Assembly: GCA_027079305.1 (NCBI GenBank) | Contig: JALWVU010000055.1 | Coordinates: forward strand, 124,001 to 188,000 | Direction of reading: 5' to 3' | From: Aquificaceae bacterium | GTDB taxonomy: Bacteria; Aquificota; Aquificia; Aquificales; Aquificaceae | Length of the DNA: 64,000 nucleotides | In this document: positions 19,815-26,637 of the stretch, piece after piece | Position numbering within the stretch: the first letter of the stretch is position 1 | Layout of the letters: the number at the start of each line of letters is the position of its first letter | Program-made: the position numbers and the translations under genes | The notes under the pieces: model-generated | What the model saw: only the letters and a program-made list of their open reading frames with translations | What the model was told of the DNA's origin: nothing | Database searches by the model: none

Positions 19815-22079
19815 TTACGGGAGAAGTAGTTTCCGAGCCAACTCTCTTTTTTTCATCCTGAGGGCTTCCGGACCGAGGTGGAAAACACCGAATGCTCTGA
19901 GGATTCTGTCATCCATAAGTATACCGCCCCTGTTGCCTTCGAGCCTTTTCAGAACCTGCTTTACCTCCCTGTTTATCTTCTGAAAGTCTTTTCCAAGCCT
20001 TTCGCGTTCGAGAATTTCCCTCAGCTTTTTCTCGAGATCTACCACACTTCCCAAGTAATCCAGGAAATCGTCTACGGACATACCAAGATCGGGAGGTTTC
20101 AACCCCTCTTCAACCATAATCCTCTTGAGGAGGTTCGCCCTTATGTGCCCTACACCTTTTATCCCGCCCAGAGCGGAAAACTCTTCGGTAAGTCCATACT
20201 TGACCGAGTGAGCTATCTTGAGTATCTCCTCGTTGCTCCAAGACACATCCCCGAAGCTCCTTATGTCCAGAAGGATCCTTATAAGGTGTAAGGCGTCCGT
20301 CCCCAAGTAGGAGAACTCCCCCGGGGGATGCTGAATATTCGGGTATTTGAAGGTAAGACCCTCTATGTAGAAAAGGAACTGGTGTGTATTGTCCGCAAAG
20401 CATTCCCCCCCACATGGGGCGAGCTTCTCCCTTATATAAAGGTCATCTTCTACGAAGCTTCTCCCTCTTTTTACAAACTCATACAGACCGTCGAAGCGCT
20501 TAACAAAGAGGAGAGGCCTTATAACTATTAACCTCTCAAGGCCGAGTAGCTTCCTTCTCAGGAACTCCTCATAATTGACAGGAGACATACCGGACCTTAT
20601 ACAGAAGAGAGCTTTGTCCGAAAGCTTACCTCTCTCTATGTAGCCGGTATCTTCGAGCCACTCGTATATGTCATCTATCAAAGGATCTTTCGAGAACTCC
20701 TTCAAGGAAAAGGTTCTTCTCAGAAACTTACGGAAGTTCTTTCCCTCATACAGGTAGCCTATAAGTATGAATAGGCTAAGTATTCTCTCAAGCTCCTCGC
20801 TCAGATCTCCCTCCCTGACCTTCTCCTTAAGGTAAGGCTCGAACTCACCCTCTATCTTCCTTCTCAATTCTTCCTCTATAGTGTCCGGTCTTGCTCCGTA
20901 GGGAAGTATGTAGGAGTATCCCTTTTCCTTTATTCCGAGCCTCCCCGCTCTACCTTCCATCTGAAGTATGTCAAGCTGTGAAGGGAAGATCTTCCACTTT
21001 CCCTCCCTCCTGTCGTAGAAAGCTCTTATACCTATGATCACCGTGTCCGCGGGAAGGTTCACTCCGTATGCGAGAGTGTGTGTTGCAACGAGAACGGGAA
21101 GTTCCCCCTTCCTGAAAGCTCTCTCTATCTCCTCCCTCTCCTCCCTCGGTATGTCCGCGTTGTGAAAGGCAAGCTCTACCTCTTCCCTCTCCTCCTTCTC
21201 GAAAGGTGTAGTCTCGTTCATAATACCTATCTTTTCCCGGTTGGCTATCTCCAGTATTTTCCAGCCCACATTCTTCTTGTGAACAAAGAGAATAACTTGA
21301 TCATCCTGCTTCTTCAGCTCGTAAAGGGCGGTCAGGAGCTTCGAAGCTATTCTCTCATCTTGGTCCTCAGGCTTTACGAAGTCCCTGAACTCGGTAAGCG
21401 GTATCACTTTTCTTTCCAGAGGAACCGGTCTCCACAGGGATTCTATAAAGAGATCCGCTCTTATCCACTTGGCAAGTTTTATACCTTCGGGGAGGGTTGC
21501 GGAAAGGCCAAGTATGTCCACACCGCTCTCCAGTAGATACGCTATCACCTCCTCCAGGACCCATCCCCTTGATCCTATCAGGTGATGAATTTCGTCTACA
21601 ACGACGCTTTCCGCCTCCAGGGCCCAAGGAACTTTGTTTCTTAAAGCCAGAGCGAGGTTCTCGTAGGTGGAAACTATCACGTCCGAGTGAGCGCTCTTAT
21701 AAAGCTCTATAACGTCCCCCGTTCTCATGTCAACCTTCTTGCCGAATAGCCTCTTCAGCTCCACCGCCTTTTCGTATACCAAAGACTTGGTGGGTGCTGT
21801 GTATACCTTCTTACCTCTCTTGCCTTTCATGAACATGAAAGCGATCAAGCTCTTTCCTGCAGAGGTGGGTGCGGATACGAGAGCACTTCCCTTTTTGTAT
21901 TTCCTGAAAAACAGAGTTTGGATTGGATTGAGGAGATCGTATGGAACACTTTCTCCAATCACTTTACCTTCAAGCAGGCCTTCTTCCCTGGGTCTTCCGG
22001 AAGGTGTTTTGTATACCAGCCTGCCTCCTGGTGGGTTCAGTTTAAACTCGGAGCTTTCGAGAACGAAGTAGTGTTTCAT
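19815..22079 (-). CDS. Ski2-like (Hel308-type) superfamily 2 helicase
   Basis: The 754-residue helicase has motif I SAPTSAGKS, DEIH box VVVDEIHH, motif III LSATLPE, motif IV-V ATHTLAYGVNLPADTV, and motif VI QMEGRAGR. The C-terminal third includes HhH-like sequence ALGGIKGVGHIRANLLKRI, as in Hel308. Ski2-type helicases unwind branched DNA or RNA and are typical of archaea and eukaryotes. The start overlaps the stop of the STT3 gene by 4 bp, so it is translated from the same mRNA. The N-terminal 55 residues before the Q-motif-like region are short and unassigned. Confidence 0.85.
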   Translation of the reverse strand: MKHYFVLESSEFKLNPPGGRLVYKTPSGRPREEGLLEGKVIGESVPYDLLNPIQTLFFRKYKKGSALVSAPTSAGKSLIAFMFMKGKRGKKVYTAPTKSLVYEKAVELKRLFGKKVDMRTGDVIELYKSAHSDVIVSTYENLALALRNKVPWALEAESVVVDEIHHLIGSRGWVLEEVIAYLLESGVDILGLSATLPEGIKLAKWIRADLFIESLWRPVPLERKVIPLTEFRDFVKPEDQDERIASKLLTALYELKKQDDQVILFVHKKNVGWKILEIANREKIGIMNETTPFEKEEREEVELAFHNADIPREEREEIERAFRKGELPVLVATHTLAYGVNLPADTVIIGIRAFYDRREGKWKIFPSQLDILQMEGRAGRLGIKEKGYSYILPYGARPDTIEEELRRKIEGEFEPYLKEKVREGDLSEELERILSLFILIGYLYEGKNFRKFLRRTFSLKEFSKDPLIDDIYEWLEDTGYIERGKLSDKALFCIRSGMSPVNYEEFLRRKLLGLERLIVIRPLLFVKRFDGLYEFVKRGRSFVEDDLYIREKLAPCGGECFADNTHQFLFYIEGLTFKYPNIQHPPGEFSYLGTDALHLIRILLDIRSFGDVSWSNEEILKIAHSVKYGLTEEFSALGGIKGVGHIRANLLKRIMVEEGLKPPDLGMSVDDFLDYLGSVVDLEKKLREILERERLGKDFQKINREVKQVLKRLEGNRGGILMDDRILRAFGVFHLGPEALRMKKRELARKLLLP

Positions 22080-23977
22080 TTAACTTTATATATAACAAAA
22101 GCAGGGAAGTTATCTTTGATCTTTTCAAAGTGTTTAAAATCTTCTACCCCCAGATACAGCTTGAACATCATAGAATTGAACAAAACCTCTGATACGTCCA
22201 TGTAAAACAGTTCTTCTTTGTGTTTAATGAGAAGTGCTATCCTTTCCTTTCCGTTTTTATTTGAATTCAGGATAGTTATCCTTTGGGAATCTTTATCTAC
22301 AAGCAGTATTCTCTTGTATGTCAGAATACGATCGACGATCTTCTTATCCCCATCAAAACTTATATCCTTAATATTAAATCTCAAGAGTAAACAGTTGTAA
22401 TTGATACGATCTTTTGACAAGCATTTAGTAAAAAACCATACAGGTGTTTCCTTTAAATCCTTCTTTCCTATATCGTAAATAACCCTCATTCTGGTCATTT
22501 CATTGGTTATAAGCACATAAATTTCTCTGTCAGGTTCTCCTTTATACTTCACAGCCTTTTCGTAGAGATTTTCCAAAGAACGCACATTTCTAAAATGATT
22601 CGTGTCTACAAAGCTGATAATTTTGTAAGCGGTGCTTTCCTCACTCGTCAACATACTTTTTGCAAATAGATAAAGCTTTTTAGGCTCAAAGTTTCCGTTA
22701 TCTACATATGTCCCCACACGAGAGGTATACTCTATCAGGTAGCCGTAATCCCACCAGGTCCAGAAGGAAGCTCTATATCGATCTTGCGGTTTTATATCTT
22801 TAAGGGCTTCATACAGTTCATCTGAGAACATAGGTTTTGGTATATAAAAGAAAACATTCGCGGGGATTAGGAATATGACAGTTATTAATCCGATTATAAG
22901 CTCACGAAGATTGGACCTGAAATTGATCTTTTCAAATATGTATGACAGCATGATATGCATTGCATAACCGAATCCAAGACCCAGGAACGGACTCAAATAG
23001 ATACTCATCCTGTTCCCTGCACCTGTAAAAACCGTCAGCCCGAGCAGTGCAAAGGGTAGAGCAATGGATAGATACCTGAAGTTTCTAAAAGTTAGAAGCA
23101 GAAATCCTATAGCGCTGATAACAAGCACAGGGAAGTTATCAGTAGTAAAATTGACAAGACCCTGCAAAGACAGAGGTTGGAGCTCAACTATATACTTGCT
23201 TACCGGCACCGTTTGCTGAACTGATGGAAACAACCTGACTATATATTGAGTCAGATCTGACTGTATAATGAAGTGGCTAACACCCATAGTAAAGAGCAAA
23301 GTCTTAAATAGGGTATCCTTGTAGTCTTCTCTTTTGAAATACTGATAGATTAGAAGTATAACAAGACCTGCTAAAAAAAATATAGATATAAAAGGTTTGT
23401 AATACCACCACATGAAAACGTAAAATGAAACAAGAGACAACCCTAAATACATCCATCCTCCGTAGGACTTTTTACTTATAGCAAGATCAAGAAGCAAGAT
23501 TATCAAAAATATAAAAAACAGTATCATAAAGTCCGTATCAAATCTTCCCACAGTAGCTCTTACATAGTAACCGTATCCGAAAGCCCCTAAGGTTATTCCT
23601 CCGAGAGCGACAGGTAAGGGAGCAAAGTTTCTTACCCACAGATAGAGTGGAATAGCGAATAGCAAGGACATTAGAGGTGGAAGGTATAGAAAAAGCGTTT
23701 TAATCTCGACTCCGAATATACCGCTTAGAACCGCAGGTATTACTGATATCAAAGGAGGAGGCTTAGGGTAAGGCATAAAGTCGGGTAGATTTCTCAGGAG
23801 ATCAATTCCACTATAGATACCTTCCTTTAATTCTTCCGTATATCTGGCATAAAGAAAACAATCCGCGCAGGTTAGTATGTTCTCCTTATCGAGTAAATAC
23901 TTTAGCGGTTTAAGTTTGATGTATACGAACAGAATAGAAAGTAGTAGGAAAAAAATCATCTTTATCTTACCGCGCAC
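22076..23977 (-). CDS. STT3/PglB-family oligosaccharyltransferase
   Basis: The 633-residue protein has about 12 N-terminal membrane helices and a C-terminal globular domain. The family's acidic motifs are all visible: ADCFLYARYTEE early (first loop Asp), ATVGRFDTDFM (second DxD-type motif), IVELQ in the large external loop, and WWDYGYLIEYTSRVGTYVDNG, the catalytic WWDYG. After it, KSMLTSEESTA resembles the M-x-x-I region. STT3 enzymes move a lipid-linked glycan to Asn in N-x-S/T sites on the outer face of the inner membrane. It overlaps the upstream pilin-like gene by 16 bp, and the neighbouring pilins carry several N-x-S/T sites, so they are the likely substrates. Glycan assembly genes are not in the window. 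Confidence 0.9.
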   Translation of the reverse strand: MRGKIKMIFFLLLSILFVYIKLKPLKYLLDKENILTCADCFLYARYTEELKEGIYSGIDLLRNLPDFMPYPKPPPLISVIPAVLSGIFGVEIKTLFLYLPPLMSLLFAIPLYLWVRNFAPLPVALGGITLGAFGYGYYVRATVGRFDTDFMILFFIFLIILLLDLAISKKSYGGWMYLGLSLVSFYVFMWWYYKPFISIFFLAGLVILLIYQYFKREDYKDTLFKTLLFTMGVSHFIIQSDLTQYIVRLFPSVQQTVPVSKYIVELQPLSLQGLVNFTTDNFPVLVISAIGFLLLTFRNFRYLSIALPFALLGLTVFTGAGNRMSIYLSPFLGLGFGYAMHIMLSYIFEKINFRSNLRELIIGLITVIFLIPANVFFYIPKPMFSDELYEALKDIKPQDRYRASFWTWWDYGYLIEYTSRVGTYVDNGNFEPKKLYLFAKSMLTSEESTAYKIISFVDTNHFRNVRSLENLYEKAVKYKGEPDREIYVLITNEMTRMRVIYDIGKKDLKETPVWFFTKCLSKDRINYNCLLLRFNIKDISFDGDKKIVDRILTYKRILLVDKDSQRITILNSNKNGKERIALLIKHKEELFYMDVSEVLFNSMMFKLYLGVEDFKHFEKIKDNFPAFVIYKVK

Positions 23978-24360
23978 TTTATACCCTCTCCGGAAGATGT
24001 GGTCAGTTCACATTCTGCATATCCAGAAACACCATTTAGAGAGGCTCTGACATTTGCCCGTTGTGGAAGTCCATTTGAACTACAACTGTCAGCATCTATA
24101 TGTAGGGAAACTATATAGTCCATTATGGTAGTATTTGAACATCCCCTAAGTTCGGTAACATTCACACTTCTGTTAGGGTTGTCGTTGCAGTATGAAATTA
24201 TGTCCATTAAGCAAAACCTCGCTACAGGTTCCGCATAGGAGCTGAGCTTAGCTTTATGTTGGTATTTTATATAAATTGGCAAGGATATAGACGCAAGAAT
24301 AGATACTACAGCTATAACTATTATAAGTTCTATGAGTGTAAACCCATAGTTAACTCGCAT
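23962..24360 (-). CDS. Type IV pilin-like protein
   Basis: The 132-residue prepilin has a very short leader, MRVNYG, then FTLIELIIVIAVVSILAS with Glu at +5. After it comes YIKYQHKAKLSSYAEPVARFCLMDIISYC, nearly the same as in the larger pilin next to it, so the two are paralogues. The C-terminal head differs and has three N-x-S/T sequons (NRS, NVT, NTT). CATTAT lies 6 nt before the ATG, directly after the terminator-like hairpin behind the first pilin gene. It overlaps the STT3 gene. Confidence 0.9.
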   Translation of the reverse strand: MRVNYGFTLIELIIVIAVVSILASISLPIYIKYQHKAKLSSYAEPVARFCLMDIISYCNDNPNRSVNVTELRGCSNTTIMDYIVSLHIDADSCSSNGLPQRANVRASLNGVSGYAECELTTSSGEGIKCAVR

Positions 24361-24400
24361 AAAAAAATAATGTAAAAAGGGGCCCAGGGGCCGAAAGCCC
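24361..24400 (-). terminator. GC-rich hairpin and T-tract after the major pilin gene
   Basis: Read on the minus strand, the TAA stop is followed by a GC-rich self-complementary stretch (GGCC-CCTG-GGCC inside AAGGG...CCCTT). Then come TTTTT and a second run of seven T just before the next ATG. This fits a Rho-independent terminator or attenuator that would keep pilin transcript far above that of the second pilin and STT3. Confidence 0.6.
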
Positions 24401-24859
24401 TTAGATACCCCTTACCGTGCACCTTATACCGTTGTTCTGGAATACGCAATAAGCTTCATAGTCACTAACACCTGACAAGTTTGCAGTAATGGATGTACCA
24501 TCGGAAAGAGCGTTTGTAGCGGAGTCGCAAGTAAAGTTCGCAGGTGCGTTCAAAGTAACCGTTCCCCCTGGGGTGGTTACGTTGGTAGTTGCACAGTTGG
24601 GAGCGGTTGTAGAGTTGATTGAATACGTACCTGGTGCAGCTTCATTACAGTATGAAACCAGATCCATAAGACATCCCCTAGCTACCGGCTCAGCGTAGGA
24701 GCTAACCTTAGCTTTACGCTGGTATTTTAGATACTGCGGAATTGCAAGGGATGCCAGTATGGCTATGATGGCTATGACGACCAGTAGCTCGATGAGGGTG
24801 AAACCCCTCTCCCTGTTGAGCTTCCTGCTGTCCTCAAAAGACTTGTAAAGTTCCCGCAT
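24401..24859 (-). CDS. Type IV major pilin candidate
   Basis: The 152-residue prepilin has a 19-residue leader ending RERG, then FTLIELLVVIAIIAILASLA with Glu at +5 of the mature form and PQYLKYQRKAKVSSYAEPVARGC. The head is rich in Thr, Asn and Ala with a Cys pair near the C-terminus (CVFQNNGIRC) and four N-x-S/T sequons (NST, NVT, NFT, NLS). A strong GGGAGGTAGG ribosome site, its own promoter and a following terminator-like hairpin suggest high expression, as for a major pilin. Confidence 0.92.
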   Translation of the reverse strand: MRELYKSFEDSRKLNRERGFTLIELLVVIAIIAILASLAIPQYLKYQRKAKVSSYAEPVARGCLMDLVSYCNEAAPGTYSINSTTAPNCATTNVTTPGGTVTLNAPANFTCDSATNALSDGTSITANLSGVSDYEAYCVFQNNGIRCTVRGI

Positions 24860-24892
24860 GGCACCTACCTCCCAAAGGTTTTGTTAATTTAA

Positions 24893-24924
24893 TTTATATC
24901 AACTTTTGTGAATAAAACGTGAAT
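24893..24924 (-). promoter_or_regulatory. Pilin promoter with direct-repeat (OmpR/PhoB-type) box
   Basis: On the minus strand ATTCACG (24924-24918), four bases, and ATTCACA (24913-24907) form a direct repeat with 11-bp period. A TATAAA -10 candidate follows 8 nt later at 24898-24893. The same arrangement, TTTCACG-N4-TTTCACG, precedes the minor pilin/PilY1 operon at 38189-38172. OmpR/PhoB-type regulators bind such repeats in place of a -35 element. Confidence 0.55.
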
Positions 24925-24927
24925 GAT

Positions 24928-26058
24928 TCACAACATAATATTTTGGGATAGATCTTCGAGAGCTTCGAAAAGTTTCTCCAGATCATTCTCTTTATACCTA
25001 AGGCTGACAGTTAACCTCAGCCTGGCCTTTCCCTTAGGGACAGTAGGATACCTTATGGCCTGAAGGAAGATACGTCTTTCCAAAAGTTTCTTAGACATGT
25101 CCAGAGTTCTCCCTTCGTCACCGATCACTATGGGAATTATAGGAGTGTGGTGGAACATGATCTCAAAGGGGAGCCCCTTAAGTCTACTGTAGACGATTTC
25201 CGTCAGCTCTCTCAATCTTTCTACCATTCTGGGATCTTCCTCAATTATCTTCAAACTCTCCAGCGCTCCCGCGCAGACAGGAGGAGGCAGGGAAGTAGTG
25301 AATATCAAACTTCTCGACCTGTTTACAAGAAGCTCTATAAGAGCTTCGCTTCCGCACACGAAAGCCCCGTAGCTTCCGAGAGCTTTCGAAAGAGTTCCCA
25401 TAATGACTACGTTTTCTCTCCACCCCAGTCCAAGTTCCTCAAGACTACCTTTTCCTTTACCTACCGTTCCAGTCCCGTGGGCGTCGTCCACGTAGAGGAT
25501 GCAGTCGAACCTCTCCGATATATCATAAAGCGCTCTCAGATCCGCCATGTCTCCGTCCATGCTGAATACTCCGTCCGTAACTATGAGGACTTTCCCGTAT
25601 CTGTGCCTCTCTCTTTTGAGAATTTCCTCCAGCTGTGTGTAGTCTCTGTGTCTGAAGACCTTTCTCTCCGCCTTTGAGAGCCTGCACCCGTCTATGAGGG
25701 AGGCATGATTCAGCTCATCGCTGAGGATGAGGTCTCCCTCCTCCGCGAGGACAGGTATGGTCCCCACGTTCGCCATGTATCCGGACCCGAAGAGAACACA
25801 GGAAGGTGTTCCTTTGAACTTGGCAAGCTCCTTCTCAAGCTGAGCATGAACCTCCGTGTAGCCCGAAACCAGCTGGGAAGCCCCGGAGCCGAGTCCGTAT
25901 TCCTCGAGAGCCTTTTTCGTGGCCTCTATGACCCGCGGATGATCCCGCAGGCCCAGGTAGTCGTTGGAGCAAAAGTCTTTCAATTCTTCCCTTAGTATCC
26001 TCTTTCTGTAGAGATTTTTATTTTCAAAGTCATACAAGATCTCCCTTACCCAGTCCAT
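24928..26058 (-). CDS. bioF: 8-amino-7-oxononanoate synthase BioF
   Basis: This 376-residue PLP enzyme of the alpha-oxoamine synthase family shows SNDYLGL near residue 30, SGYTEVHAQLE, SDELNHASLIDGC, DDAHGTG, and the PLP lysine in MGTLSKALGSYG. It joins pimeloyl-ACP or pimeloyl-CoA with alanine in biotin synthesis. Other bio genes are absent from the window. Its start codon is 11 bp from that of the divergent TPR gene. Confidence 0.92.
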   Translation of the reverse strand: MDWVREILYDFENKNLYRKRILREELKDFCSNDYLGLRDHPRVIEATKKALEEYGLGSGASQLVSGYTEVHAQLEKELAKFKGTPSCVLFGSGYMANVGTIPVLAEEGDLILSDELNHASLIDGCRLSKAERKVFRHRDYTQLEEILKRERHRYGKVLIVTDGVFSMDGDMADLRALYDISERFDCILYVDDAHGTGTVGKGKGSLEELGLGWRENVVIMGTLSKALGSYGAFVCGSEALIELLVNRSRSLIFTTSLPPPVCAGALESLKIIEEDPRMVERLRELTEIVYSRLKGLPFEIMFHHTPIIPIVIGDEGRTLDMSKKLLERRIFLQAIRYPTVPKGKARLRLTVSLRYKENDLEKLFEALEDLSQNIML

Positions 26059-26072
26059 ACTTATTAATTATG
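26056..26072. promoter_or_regulatory. Mirror-image divergent promoter in an 11-bp gap (bioF / TPR gene)
   Basis: The two ATGs are separated by 11 bp. On the plus strand CATACT (26056-26061) is 8 nt before ATG 26070 and contains the complement of the bioF ATG. On the minus strand CATAAT (26072-26067) is 8 nt before the bioF ATG and contains the complement of the other start. Each -10 candidate thus uses the start codon of the opposite gene. Confidence 0.5.
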
Positions 26073-26312
26073 CTCGGCAGGAACTACAGGGGTGTCTTCA
26101 GCAAGATGGGGGAAGGACTTCTGGAAAAGCTCATAGAGGATCTGAAGAAGGAGTTGGAGGAAAGGCCTGAAGATCCGGAGCTCCTCTTCAAGCTGGGGAT
26201 TGCCTACACAAGGATAGGAAAGGTGGACAGCGCGAGGGAAGTATACAAGAAGCTGAAGGAGATAGACCAAGAGAAGGCTAAGGAGCTTCTGGACGCTATA
26301 TACGATATTTAG
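26070..26312 (+). CDS. Small TPR protein
   Basis: In this 80-residue protein the last ~55 residues contain a tetratricopeptide pair: PEDPELLFKLGIAYTRIGKVDSAREVYKKLKEID. TPR repeats mediate protein contacts; no enzyme domain is present. It stands at the head of the rpsO-pnp-dut run but has its own predicted leaderless start. Confidence 0.75.
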   Translation: MLGRNYRGVFSKMGEGLLEKLIEDLKKELEERPEDPELLFKLGIAYTRIGKVDSAREVYKKLKEIDQEKAKELLDAIYDI

Positions 26313-26324
26313 CCACTTCGGTGT

Positions 26325-26356
26325 TATAATAAAGAATTGCACTTCGATAAGGAGGT
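26325..26356 (+). promoter_or_regulatory. rpsO promoter -10 and strong ribosome binding site
   Basis: TATAAT at 26325-26330 is followed by a leader of about 27 nt with AAGGAGGT at 26349-26356, 7 nt before the ATG at 26364. This leadered arrangement contrasts with the leaderless-type starts around it and decides the rpsO start. Confidence 0.7.
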
Positions 26357-26363
26357 CTGCATA

Positions 26364-26636
26364 ATGCCCCTTTCTAAGGAGAAGAAGTGGGAGCTGATAA
26401 AGAGCTTCCAAAGGCACGAAGGAGATACCGGCTCTCCTGAAGTCCAGATAGCGATACTGACGGAACGCATAAACCGCCTTACGGAACACATGAAAAAGCA
26501 CAAGAAGGACATCCACTCGAGGAGAGGCCTCATAGCTATGGTGAACAAGAGGAGAAAGCTCCTCGAGTATCTGAAGGACACGGATTACCAGAGGTATCTG
26601 GAGGTTTCAAAAAAACTGGGGCTACAGGTAAAGTAA
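26364..26636 (+). CDS. rpsO: 30S ribosomal protein S15
   Basis: The 90-residue protein has family hallmarks [25 protein letters not shown] and [21 protein letters not shown]15 binds the central domain of 16S rRNA. The start follows AAGGAGGT; an upstream in-frame ATG at 26337 would add nine unrelated residues. It precedes pnp by one base, the conserved rpsO-pnp arrangement. Confidence 0.97.
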   Translation: MPLSKEKKWELIKSFQRHEGDTGSPEVQIAILTERINRLTEHMKKHKKDIHSRRGLIAMVNKRRKLLEYLKDTDYQRYLEVSKKLGLQVK

Positions 26637-26637
26637 G

